Shown here piece after piece: positions 26,679 to 35,009 of a stretch of 64,000 bases of DNA. How positions within the stretch are numbered: position 1 is the stretch's first letter; each line of letters opens with the position of its first letter. The stretch spans positions 248,001 to 312,000 of the forward strand of contig JBAOHX010000005.1 of the NCBI GenBank assembly GCA_037044955.1, given 5' to 3'. The position numbers and the translations under genes were made by a program. This stretch comes from JAJXWB01 sp037044955 (GTDB lineage Bacteria; Pseudomonadota; Alphaproteobacteria; Rhizobiales; Beijerinckiaceae). The notes beneath the pieces were generated by a model that was not told the origin of the DNA, did no database searches, and saw only the letters and a program-made list of their open reading frames with translations.

Positions 26679-28001
26679 TCAAGCGATATCTTCGATGACC
26701 GCCGGGCCGATGACGGGCGCAACGTCTTCGATCCCGTAGGCGCGCCGGACAAGTTCGGCTCCTGCTGCCGCGGCGGAGGCGTCGCGCGCATGAATGCGCG
26801 CGAGCGGTTTACGCCCGACGTCGGCGCCGAGCGGCAGGAGATCGGAGAGCCCGACCGAGGGATCGATGCTGTCTCCCGCGCGGCGCCGGCCGCCGCCGAG
26901 AGCGACCACCGCGAGACCGAGCGCGCGCACGTCGATCGCGGAGACGAACCCCGAGCGTGTCGCGCGCGCTTCGACCACGACAGGCGCCTGCGCGAGATGA
27001 CGCGCCGGCCGCTCGAGAAGATCGGCCGGACCGCCGAGCCCGACGACCATTTTCGCAAAGCGTTCGGCGGCGGCGCCGCTCGACACCGCGCCTTCGAGCT
27101 TTTCGCGCGCTTCTTCACGCGACGCGGCCAGCGCGCCGAGCATCAGCATCTCGACGCCGAGCGCAATCACGACCTCGTGCAGCCGCGCGTCGCGGCGCGC
27201 GCCTCTCAGATGGTCGATGGCGTAGGCGACTTCGAGCGCGTTGCCGGCGCAGGACGCGAGCGGTTCGCTCATGTCGGTGATGAGCGCGCGCGTCGGCAGG
27301 CCGGCCGCATTGCCGGTGTCGACGAGCGAGCGCGCGAGGGCGCGCGATTGCTCGCGCGCGACCATGAAGGCGCCATTGCCCGTCTTCACGTCCATGACCA
27401 GCGCATCGAGCCCCGCGGCGAGTTTCTTCGACAGGATCGACGCGGTGATGAGCGGAATGGATTCGACCGTCGCCGTCACGTCGCGGATCGCGTAGAGGCG
27501 ACGATCCGCCGGCGCGAGATCGTCCGACTGGCCGACGATGGCGCAGCCGGCCGCGCGCACGACCTGTTGCATCGTCGCGAGATCGGGCGATGTGCGGTAG
27601 CCCGGAATGGCCTCGAGCTTGTCCACCGTGCCGCCGGTATGCCCGAGGCCGCGGCCCGCGATCATCGGCACGAAGCCGCCGCAGGCCGCGACCATCGGCG
27701 CGAGCATGAGGCTCACGACATCGCCGACGCCGCCGGTCGAATGCTTGTCGAGCACGGGGCCGGGCAGGCCGAGCGCGCGCCAGTCGAGCCGCGTTCCCGA
27801 AGCGGTCATGGCGGCGGTGAGGTCCGCGCATTCGCGCGCGTCCATGCCGCGGAAGAACACCGCCATGGCGAAGGCCGCCGCCTGTTCGGCGCCGACCGCG
27901 CCGGAGACGAGGCCCGAAATGAAGAAGTCGATCTCGTCGCGGCCGAGAGAGGCGCCGTCGCGCTTGCGGCGGATGATCTCGGGCGGCAGAAACCCGGCCA
28001 T
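26679..28001 (-). CDS. deoA: Thymidine phosphorylase
   Basis: Class II nucleoside phosphorylase, 440 residues, cytosolic; it cleaves thymidine to thymine and deoxyribose-1-phosphate. Visible: LDKHSTGGVGDVVS (the family signature), PMIAGRGLGHTGGTVDKLEAIPG (phosphate and nucleoside site), SILSKKLAAGLDALVMDVKTG, and a C-terminal alpha/beta domain. It is the last gene of cdd-punA-deoA; its ATG at 28001 overlaps the TGA of the purine phosphorylase gene (TGATG). Pyrimidine-nucleoside phosphorylase specificity cannot be excluded by eye, but length and context fit DeoA. Confidence 0.93.
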   Translation of the reverse strand: MAGFLPPEIIRRKRDGASLGRDEIDFFISGLVSGAVGAEQAAAFAMAVFFRGMDARECADLTAAMTASGTRLDWRALGLPGPVLDKHSTGGVGDVVSLMLAPMVAACGGFVPMIAGRGLGHTGGTVDKLEAIPGYRTSPDLATMQQVVRAAGCAIVGQSDDLAPADRRLYAIRDVTATVESIPLITASILSKKLAAGLDALVMDVKTGNGAFMVAREQSRALARSLVDTGNAAGLPTRALITDMSEPLASCAGNALEVAYAIDHLRGARRDARLHEVVIALGVEMLMLGALAASREEAREKLEGAVSSGAAAERFAKMVVGLGGPADLLERPARHLAQAPVVVEARATRSGFVSAIDVRALGLAVVALGGGRRRAGDSIDPSVGLSDLLPLGADVGRKPLARIHARDASAAAAGAELVRRAYGIEDVAPVIGPAVIEDIA

Positions 28002-28816
28002 CAGGCCGGCGTCAGTTCGCGTGTCCTGGGGAAAGCGCGCAGCAGGCGCCGCATGCCGATGGCGGCCGCCTGCGCCTGCTTGATCGTCTGGTCATGACGC
28101 GGCGCGCCGCCCTGGAAGCCCGCGCCGTAATGCGTCACCGCGCCGACGGCGGCGACGTTGACGCCGAGACGCCGCGCGAGGATGACCTCCGGCGCCATGG
28201 ATGTCGTGACGACGTCCGCGCCGAGCGCGCGCGCCATCTTGATCTCGGCCGGCGTCTCGAAGGACGGGCCGGAGAACCACATCATCACGCCTTCGTGCGT
28301 CTGCACGCCGCAATGGAGCGTGGCGCGCTTGAGGCGGCGAAACAGCTTGGGGTCGTAGGCTTCGGTCAGGCTGATGAAGCCGCCGTCGGCCGACATGCCG
28401 ATCAGCGGATTGATGCCGCCGAAATTGATGTGGTCGGTGATGAGCACGAGGTTGCCCGGATGCATGTCGCCGCGCACCGAGCCGACGCCGCTGGTGAGGA
28501 TGAAATTGGTGGCGCCGAGCATGGCGAGCGTTTCGAGCGGCGCGGCCATGGCGGCGGCGTCGCCCGAATCGTGAAATTCCGCGCGGCCGCGCATGTAGGC
28601 GATGCTCATGCCCTCGGTGTTGGCCACGACGAGAACGCCGTCGGGGTCGTTCTGGTTCTGCGGGAACCCGGGAAGGTCGGCGTAGGGAATGGAGATCGCG
28701 TCTTCGAGTCCGTCGGCCACGGCGCCGAGGCCCGCGCCGAGCACGATCGCCGCGTCCACCGACAGGACGTCGCGCGAATTGATGATTTCCACCGCCTGTT
28801 CGACTGATTCGGTCAT
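28001..28816 (-). CDS. Purine-nucleoside phosphorylase
   Basis: A 271-residue trimeric-type purine nucleoside phosphorylase (PNP/MTAP family). It phosphorolyses inosine/guanosine-type nucleosides for salvage. Motifs: AIVLGAGLGAVADGL (phosphate loop), HPGNLVLITDHINFGGINPL (the family signature region), GPSFETPAEIKMARALGAD and VGAVTHYGAG. ATG 28816 is coupled to cdd through an ATGA overlap and its stop is coupled to deoA. The open frame runs upstream to 29248 only because the broken cdd gene is read into it. Symbol left open (punA/deoD-type). Confidence 0.9.
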   Translation of the reverse strand: MTESVEQAVEIINSRDVLSVDAAIVLGAGLGAVADGLEDAISIPYADLPGFPQNQNDPDGVLVVANTEGMSIAYMRGRAEFHDSGDAAAMAAPLETLAMLGATNFILTSGVGSVRGDMHPGNLVLITDHINFGGINPLIGMSADGGFISLTEAYDPKLFRRLKRATLHCGVQTHEGVMMWFSGPSFETPAEIKMARALGADVVTTSMAPEVILARRLGVNVAAVGAVTHYGAGFQGGAPRHDQTIKQAQAAAIGMRRLLRAFPRTRELTPA

Positions 28817-29236
28817 GTCGCTGGCTTTCGTCTGGAAGTGTCGAGATGGCCCGGGCCGAAGGAATGCGGCAGCAGCGAGCCAAGCGAATATGTGGCGACG
28901 AGGCCGCCGGCGTTCGCCGCGTGGATCGGCGCCTCGTCGGCGGCGAATTCGCGGAGACGCTGGCGGCAGGCGCCACAGGGGGTCACGGGAGCGGCCGAGT
29001 CGGCGACGACAAGGGCCTCGACAATGCGGGTTTCGCCTGCCGTCACGCAGGCGCCGATGGCGGCTCGCCTCGGCGCACAGGCCTTCCGGATAGGCGGCGT
29101 TTTCGACATTGCAGCCGGCGTAGACCCGGCCGGACGCGCCGCGCACGGCGGCGCCCACCGCAAAGCCGGAATAGGGCGCGTGCGCATGGGCGCGCGCCGC
29201 CCGGGCGGCGGCGAGAAGGTCGTCAGGCGCGCTCAT
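28813..29236 (-). CDS. cdd: Cytidine deaminase, frameshifted
   Basis: A small zinc cytidine deaminase of about 141 residues, first gene of the nucleoside salvage operon. Zinc ligands and the catalytic Glu are present: GLCAEA and PCGACRQRL; the N-terminal PYSGFAVGAAVRG and AGCNVENAAYPEG are diagnostic. An extra base at about 29065 (minus-strand GCG-A-GCC) splits the two halves, which join as EAAAIGACVTAGET. ATG 29236 (MSAPDD) and ATG 29248 are both possible; neither has a strong ribosome site. The stop overlaps the purine phosphorylase start. Converts cytidine/deoxycytidine to uridine/deoxyuridine. Confidence 0.88.
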
Positions 29237-29303
29237 GGGCCGCGCCATTTGGGCTTGCTGCGTGTAGCATCCGGATGTCCGTAACCGCGCAGGATGCCTG
29301 TCA

Positions 29304-31070
29304 ATGACGAAGGATTTGCAAACGGCCGCCGCACGACGAGGTTACGTCGGCGCGATCGCTGCAATTTTCCTGCTTGCCTGCGCCCATGCAGCGCCGGCGC
29401 GCGCCGACGGCGCGCCGCCGATCATCGCCGGCGTGGCGCGCAACCTGCCGGTTCTCGCGCGCAACGGCATGGTGGTCGCGCAGGAAAAGATCGCCGCGCG
29501 GGTCGGCCTCGAATTCCTGAAACAGGGCGGCAATGCCGTGGACGCGGCGGTGGCGACGGGCTTCGCCCTGGCCGTTACCCTGCCCCGCGCGGGAAATCTC
29601 GGCGGCGGCGGCTTCATGGTCGTGCATCTGGCCAAGGAAAATCGCGACGTCGCGCTCGATTACCGAGAAACCGCGCCGGCCGCGACGACGCCGGAGGTGT
29701 TTCTGGACGCCGCCGGCGCCGCCGTACCGGCCAAATCGCGCGACAGCGGGCTTGGCGTGGGCGTTCCCGGCACGGTCGCAGGGCTTGCCTATGCGCGGGA
29801 CAAATGGGGGTCGGGCAAGTTCTCGCTCGCCGACCTGCTGGCGCCGGCGATCCGGCTGGCGCGCGAAGGCGTTCCGGTCGAGGACGATCTCGCCGATTCG
29901 CTGCCGCAGGCCGCCCGCCGGCTTGGGCGCTGGCCGTCGAGCCGGCCGATCTTTTTCCACGCGGACGGTTCCCCTCTTGGGCCGGGCGACCGGCTCGTGC
30001 AGACCGATCTCGCCGTGACGCTGGAGCGGATCGCGGCCGGCGGGCCGAAAGCCTTCTATGAGGGCGAGACGGCGCAAAAAATCGTCGCCGCCGTGCGCGG
30101 CGCGGGCGGGTCGATGACCGCCGAGGACTTGAAGAACTACGCCACGGTCGAGCGTCCCGTCGTGCGCGGGAGCTACCGGGGGCGCACGATCGTCTCCATG
30201 CCGCCGCCCTCCTCCGGCGGCGTGCATTTGATCGAGCTTCTCAACATTCTCGAACATTTCCCGATCCGGGAAACCGGACCGCAGACCGCCGCTACCATTC
30301 ATGTGATGGCGGAGGCGATGAAGCTCGCCTTCGCCGACCGCGCGGAATGGCTGGCGGACCCGGATTTCGTGAAGGTCCCCGTCGCCGGCCTGCTGTCGAA
30401 GACATACGCGGCCAGGCTGGCGGCGGAGATTTCGACCGAGCGGGCGCGGCCGTCCGCCGAAATCAGGCACATCGACCCCGCGCCTTACGAGGGCGACCAG
30501 ACCACGCACTTTTCGGTGGTCGACCGCGACGGCAATGCGGTCGCCAACACCACGACGCTCAACTTCTCTTACGGGCTCGGGCTGGTGGCCGAGGGGACCG
30601 GCGTGCTGCTCAACAACGAACTCGACGATTTCGCCGCCAAGCCCGGCAGTCCCAACGCCTTCGGGCTGGTGGGCGGCGCGGCCAATGCGCCGGGGCCGCG
30701 CAAAAGGCCCCTGTCCTCGATGACGCCGACCATCGTGCTCAGGGACGGAAAGCCGGAGATCGTGACGGGCTCGCCGGGCGGGCCGCGCATCATCACGACC
30801 GTGCTGGAGCAGATTTCCGACCTGATCGACCACGGGATGAATGCGGCGGAAGCCATGCAGGCCCCGCGCTTCCACCATCAATGGCTGCCGGACGAATTGC
30901 GCGTCGAGCGCGGCCTGTCGCTCGATACGATCCGGCTGTTGCGGGAGAAGGGGCAGAACGTGGTGGTCGGCGGCACGCTGGGATCGGTGGCGACGATCCA
31001 GATTCTCGACGGGCTGATGATGGGGGCAAGCGATTCGCGGCAGCGGGGGACGGCGGCGGCGGGGTGGTGA
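29304..31070 (+). CDS. ggt: Gamma-glutamyltransferase
   Basis: Periplasmic N-terminal nucleophile hydrolase that removes or transfers the gamma-glutamyl group of glutathione, 588 residues. An N-terminal signal peptide (YVGAIAAIFLLACAHAAPARA) is present. The proenzyme processing site is DQTTHFSVVD; Thr400 is expected to be the nucleophile of the small subunit. Other motifs are GGNAVDAAVATGFALAV, GNLGGGGFMV, PPPSSGGVHLIE, and PLSSMTPTIVLRDGKP with GSPGGPRII for substrate binding. ATG 29304 has AGGA upstream. Divergent from cdd with 67 bp between starts; a glutathione transferase gene lies downstream on the other strand. Confidence 0.95.
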   Translation: MTKDLQTAAARRGYVGAIAAIFLLACAHAAPARADGAPPIIAGVARNLPVLARNGMVVAQEKIAARVGLEFLKQGGNAVDAAVATGFALAVTLPRAGNLGGGGFMVVHLAKENRDVALDYRETAPAATTPEVFLDAAGAAVPAKSRDSGLGVGVPGTVAGLAYARDKWGSGKFSLADLLAPAIRLAREGVPVEDDLADSLPQAARRLGRWPSSRPIFFHADGSPLGPGDRLVQTDLAVTLERIAAGGPKAFYEGETAQKIVAAVRGAGGSMTAEDLKNYATVERPVVRGSYRGRTIVSMPPPSSGGVHLIELLNILEHFPIRETGPQTAATIHVMAEAMKLAFADRAEWLADPDFVKVPVAGLLSKTYAARLAAEISTERARPSAEIRHIDPAPYEGDQTTHFSVVDRDGNAVANTTTLNFSYGLGLVAEGTGVLLNNELDDFAAKPGSPNAFGLVGGAANAPGPRKRPLSSMTPTIVLRDGKPEIVTGSPGGPRIITTVLEQISDLIDHGMNAAEAMQAPRFHHQWLPDELRVERGLSLDTIRLLREKGQNVVVGGTLGSVATIQILDGLMMGASDSRQRGTAAAGW

Positions 31071-31091
31071 GGGCGGACGTGAGGCCTGTCA

Positions 31092-31214
31092 TTGCGAGGA
31101 GCTCCGGTGAAACCGCAACGCGGTTTCACCTGTAGCGACGCGGCAATCCATCCCCGGACGTTGATCAAGATGCGTGGATGGATTGCCGCGTCGGCCTTGC
31201 AGGCCTCCTCGCAA
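31092..31214. repeat. Nested palindromic intergenic element
   Basis: Between the convergent ggt and gst genes there is a composite element. The outer arms TTGCGAGGAG/CTCCTCGCAA (31092-31101, 31205-31214) enclose a perfect 11-bp hairpin (31106-31130, GGTGAAACCGC stem) and a perfect 17-bp inverted repeat (31137-31153 with 31176-31192, core GCGGCAATCCATCC). This GCGGCAATCC type of intergenic repeat is common in alphaproteobacterial genomes. It could also act as a bidirectional transcription stop. Confidence 0.8.
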
Positions 31215-31241
31215 AGACGGCCGGCTTTTCTGCCCAGCCCC

Positions 31242-31898
31242 TCAGAACTCCACGTCCAGCTCTTCCAGCTCGTCCGGCTCTTCCATCGCGCCCGCCGTCC
31301 ATTCCTGCATGGACTTGCGCTCCAGGATCATGTCCCGGTAGGCGGCGCACTGGGCGTCGAGCTTGACGTCGTAGGTCTTGAAGCGCGAGCAGACCGGCGC
31401 GTACATGGCGTCGGCGAGCGAAGGGGTCTCGCCGAACAGGAACGGCCCCTTGTAGGCGGTGAAGCAGCCGCGCCAGATCGCCAGAACGCGATCGATGTCG
31501 GTCTGGGCGCCCTGCCAGACCTTGAAGCCCGGATAATGGCCCTTGATGTTCATCGGCAGCGCCGAGCGCAGGTTGATGAAGCCCTGATGCATTTCGCCGC
31601 AGACCGCGCGGCAATGGGCGCGGGTGGCGCGGTCGGCCGGCAGGATTTTCGCCTTCGGCTTGATTTCATTGAGGAATTCCGCGATCGCCAGCACGTCCCA
31701 GACTTCCACGCCGTCATATTCCAGCTTCGGCGTGAGGAAGGAGGGCGAGAGATGCAGCAGTTCTGCGCGCACGTCCGGATTGTCGACGCCGATCGTCTTG
31801 ACCTCGAAATCGATGCCCGACGCCTTGCAGATCAGCCAGCCGCGCAGCGACCAGGCGGAATAATTGCGGCTCGTGATCGTCAAAACGCCCTTTGGCAT
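31242..31898 (-). CDS. Glutathione S-transferase family protein
   Basis: A 218-residue cytosolic GST. The N-terminal thioredoxin-like domain begins GVLTITSRNYSAWSLRGWL, where Ser is the likely catalytic residue. LTPKLEYDGVEVWDVLAIAEFL carries the glutathione-binding Pro and the substrate loop; an alpha-helical C-terminal domain (PFLFGETPSLADAMYAPVCSRF) follows. The acidic tail EEPDELEELDVEF is unusual. ATG 31898 has GGAGGAAGG just upstream and is preferred to 31916. Substrate unknown. Confidence 0.88.
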   Translation of the reverse strand: MPKGVLTITSRNYSAWSLRGWLICKASGIDFEVKTIGVDNPDVRAELLHLSPSFLTPKLEYDGVEVWDVLAIAEFLNEIKPKAKILPADRATRAHCRAVCGEMHQGFINLRSALPMNIKGHYPGFKVWQGAQTDIDRVLAIWRGCFTAYKGPFLFGETPSLADAMYAPVCSRFKTYDVKLDAQCAAYRDMILERKSMQEWTAGAMEEPDELEELDVEF

Positions 31899-32157
31899 CG
31901 CCTTCCTCCACACCACGCCAGCCTAACATGCGCTCCCGCAATGCGGAATCTGCTTCGGCGGCGCCCACTGCCCTTACTGCAGGCACAGGGTTCTTTCCAC
32001 AGGCAGGTGTTGTCTCTTTACCGCCCGTTCCCTGCATTGTTCCAAATCATAAGCCCAAACGAGCCGAAAGTCGTATCGCCCGTTGCGCTGCACCAACTTA
32101 GCATGGCAGCATGTCAGCGCGCGTGGGGGAGTTGGCGCGAACGCAGTCGCGGGGTTC

Positions 32158-33387
32158 ATGTTGCAGCGCATGATGTATTACGCCTATCAGGCGCAGGACG
32201 ACCTGATCGATCCGTTTCGCGTCTTTGCGCAATCGGCGCTCGACGTGATCGAGAATTCGTGGTTGCGCCGCTCCGGCATCCCCTTCCTCGGCAATGTGTC
32301 GGCCGCCTACGAATTGATGACGCGCGCGCGTCTGACGCATCACCGGCCGCCGTACCGGATCGACAAGATCAAGGTCGGCAAGCGCGAAGTCGCCGTGACG
32401 GAGGAAGTTGTCTATTCGACTCCCTTCGGCTCGCTGCTGCGCTTCCGCAAGGACACGGACGTCGCGCAGCCCAAGGTTCTGGTTGTCGCGCCGCTTTCGG
32501 GCCATTTTGCGACCCTGCTGCGCAACACCGTCGAGATCCTGCTCGCCGACAATGACGTCTATATTACGGACTGGCACAACGCCCGCGACGTGCCGCTCTC
32601 GGCCGGCGAGTTCGGCATGGACGGCTACATCGGCCACCTGATCGAGTTTCTCGAGAAACTCGGCCCGCGCGCGCATATGGTCGCCGTCTGCCAGCCCTGC
32701 GTGCAGGCGCTCGCCGCCACCGCGATCATGGCGGAGGACGACAATCCCGCCGCGCCGGCGAGCCTCACCCTGATGGCCGGTCCGATCGACTGCCGACTCA
32801 ATCCGACCAAGGTCAACCACCTCGCCACGACCCGGCCGATCGACTGGTTCGAGAAGAACCTGATCGCGCTGGTGCCCGGCCGCTTCAAGGGCGGCGGACG
32901 CCTCGTCTATCCCGGCTTCATGCAGCTCACCGCCTTCATGTCGATGAACCTCGACCGGCACGTGAAGGCGCATGTCGAGCTCTATAATTCCCTGGCCGCC
33001 GGCGAGATGGAAAAGGCGCAGCAGACCAAGACCTTCTACGACGAATATTTCGCCGTGCTCGACCTGACCGCCGAATTCTACATCGAGACGGTCAAGCTGG
33101 TGTTCCAGGATTATGCGCTGGCCAAGGGGCAGCTCCAGTACAAGGGCCGCACCGTCAACCCGAAGGCGATCCGCAAGACGACGCTGCTGACGGTGGAAGG
33201 CGAACGCGACGACATCTGCTCGGTCGGCCAGACGCTCGCCGCGCACGATCTCTGCTCGAGCCTCAAGCCGTTCCGCAAGCGCCACCATCTTCAGCCGGGC
33301 GTCGGCCATTACGGCGTCTTCTCCGGCAAGAAGTGGGAAGGGCAGATCTATCCGCTCGTGCGCAACGCGATCCTGTCGAGCGACTGA
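32158..33387 (+). CDS. phaZ: Intracellular polyhydroxyalkanoate depolymerase PhaZ
   Basis: A 409-residue intracellular PHA depolymerase that mobilises polyhydroxybutyrate granules. It belongs to the alpha/beta-hydrolase family in which the nucleophile is Cys: VCQPCVQALAA with Cys at about residue 178 in the lipase-box position. VLVVAPLSGHFATLLRNTV, DVYITDWHNARDVPL, and late TVEGERDDI plus HHLQPGVGHYGVFSG (His) complete the active-site set. The ATG at 32158 (MLQRMMYYAYQ) fits family length; the frame is open to 32083. It is next to matA-matB. The 259-bp upstream region is rich in CTGCA-like words (see findings). Confidence 0.92.
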   Translation: MLQRMMYYAYQAQDDLIDPFRVFAQSALDVIENSWLRRSGIPFLGNVSAAYELMTRARLTHHRPPYRIDKIKVGKREVAVTEEVVYSTPFGSLLRFRKDTDVAQPKVLVVAPLSGHFATLLRNTVEILLADNDVYITDWHNARDVPLSAGEFGMDGYIGHLIEFLEKLGPRAHMVAVCQPCVQALAATAIMAEDDNPAAPASLTLMAGPIDCRLNPTKVNHLATTRPIDWFEKNLIALVPGRFKGGGRLVYPGFMQLTAFMSMNLDRHVKAHVELYNSLAAGEMEKAQQTKTFYDEYFAVLDLTAEFYIETVKLVFQDYALAKGQLQYKGRTVNPKAIRKTTLLTVEGERDDICSVGQTLAAHDLCSSLKPFRKRHHLQPGVGHYGVFSGKKWEGQIYPLVRNAILSSD

Positions 33388-33465
33388 GGGCACGGCGCCG
33401 GGCTTCGGACTGGCTCCGCAACCATAAGACGCAGCGCACGTTCGTAGCCTTGCCGCAATCGCTTA

Positions 33466-33471
33466 TATAAT
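33466..33471 (+). promoter_or_regulatory. TATAAT -10 element six bases before the matA start
   Basis: A perfect TATAAT lies at 33466-33471, with 6 nt to the A of the matA ATG. If used, transcription would begin at or next to the start codon and give a leaderless mRNA; no Shine-Dalgarno is present. No good -35 is seen at the expected distance. Confidence 0.4.
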
Positions 33472-33477
33472 GGCGCC

Positions 33478-34846
33478 ATGCCGAACGCCTTCTTCTCCGA
33501 TCTCGTCTCCAGCATCGCCGAGCGCGGCCGCACATTGTTGCGGCTCAAGACCTGGCCGCAGGACCCGGCGGGCCAGGCGAGCGCCCTGATCGACATGTGC
33601 CGCGCGCTGCTGACCGGGCGCGGCGAAGCGACGGGCGTGGCGATCGCGGCCGAAGTGCTCGCGCGCTATCGCACGCTCGACGCCGACGCGCGCCGCCGCT
33701 TCTTTACGGCGCTCGCCGACCATTTCGGCTCGGATCACGAGGTTCTCGGCAAGGCGATCGAGAAATGGAAGGCCGCCCCCAACGACCGCGCGGCGGCCGA
33801 CCTGCACTACGCATCCGAGCCGCGCCGCCTCGAATTGTTCCGCCGGCTGAACCGCGCGCCGGGCGGCACGGCGGCGCTCGTCGCCATGCGCGCCGACCTG
33901 CTGGTCGGAAATGCGCGCCGACAAGGCGCTGGCGCCGATCGACAAGGATTTCACCCATCTCTTCGGCTCCTGGTTCAACCGCGGCTTTCTCGTGCTGCGG
34001 CGCATCGACTGGTCGACGCCGGCCAGCGTGCTCGAACGCATCATCCGTTACGAGGCGGTGCACGAAATCCACGACTGGAACGACCTGCGCCGCCGCATCG
34101 ATCCGCCCGACAGGCGCTGCTACGCCTTCTTCCACCCCGCGCTGACCGACGAACCGCTGATCTTCGTGGAAGTGGCGCTGCTGGAACAAATTCCCGGCGC
34201 GGTCGCGCCGCTGCTGGCGCACGATCGCGCGGCCGTCGCGCCGGAGCGCGCGCGCACAGCCGTCTTCTATTCCATCTCCAATTGCCAGAAGGGGCTGGCC
34301 GGCGTCACCTTCGGCAATTTCCTCATCAAGCAGGTGGTGGAGGAATTGCGGCGCGAATTGCCGCGCCTCGAACATTTCGTGACGCTTTCGCCGGTCCCGG
34401 GTTTTCGCGCCTGGCTGGCGAACGCGGACGATGCGCCGATCGACCCGGAAGCCCTGCCGCTGCTGGCCGAGCTGGACGATCCCGAGTGGACGAAGGAGCC
34501 GGAGAAGGCCGAGCGCCTGCGCAGGATCATCGAGCCGCTGGCGGCGCATTATTTCCTCAAGGCCCGCCTGCCGAACGGCCGCGTGGTCGATCCCGTCGCG
34601 CGCTTCCATCTCGGCAATGGCGCGCGTCTCGAGCGCATCAACTGGATGGGCGACCTCTCGCGCAAGGGCCTGAAGGAATCGGGCGGCGTGATGGTCAATT
34701 ACCTCTACGACCTCGACGAGATCGAGAAGAACCACGAGGCCTTCGCCAACCAGGGCGAGGTGATGGCGTCCGGCGCCGTGCGGCGGATGCTGAGGGGCGA
34801 GCGCGCGATCTTCGGCATCACGCCGCCGAGTTTCGCGCAGGGCTGA
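33478..34846 (+). CDS. matA: Malonyl-CoA decarboxylase, frameshifted
   Basis: Decarboxylates malonyl-CoA to acetyl-CoA, cytosolic, about 456 residues. The N-terminal helical domain (LHYASEPRRLELFRRLNRAP) is followed by the acetyltransferase-like catalytic domain: HEIHDWNDLRRRIDPPDRRC, FYSISNCQKGLAGVTFGNFL, FVTLSPVPGFRAWL and NYLYDLDEIEKNHEAF. An extra G at about 33907 (GTC-G-GAA) splits the frame; it continues as EMRADKALAPIDKDF. The pairing with matB 163 bp downstream supports a malonate route: MatB activates malonate and MatA decarboxylates it. The possible leaderless start is described separately. Confidence 0.92.
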
Positions 34847-34853
34847 CATGACC

Positions 34854-34887
34854 GTCATGGCCGGGCTCGTCCCGGCCATCCATGCCG
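34854..34887. repeat. Short palindromic intergenic repeat between matA and matB
   Basis: GTCATGGCCGGG and CCCGGCCATCCATG form a near-perfect hairpin (stem ATGGCCGGG/CCCGGCCAT, short loop CTCGT). It begins 8 nt after the matA stop and has the form of an alphaproteobacterial REP-like unit. Confidence 0.65.
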
Positions 34888-34952
34888 AGCGGCGCGGATA
34901 GCTCTTGCCATTTTGTCACGCCCGGTTATGCGATATTTGCTGCTCGGCGTGG

Positions 34953-34983
34953 CGTGGATGCCCGCGACAAGCGCGGGCATGAC
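34953..34983. repeat. REP-like palindrome upstream of matB
   Basis: GGATGCCCGCGACAAGCGCGGGCATGAC: stem ATGCCCGCG/CGCGGGCAT with a short loop, about 26 nt before the matB ATG. It shares the GCGGGCATGAC arm with the elements at 40643-40724 and 56787-56881. Confidence 0.7.
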
Positions 34984-35009
34984 GGAACCCCTGCAGGAAT
35001 TCCAGCTCC

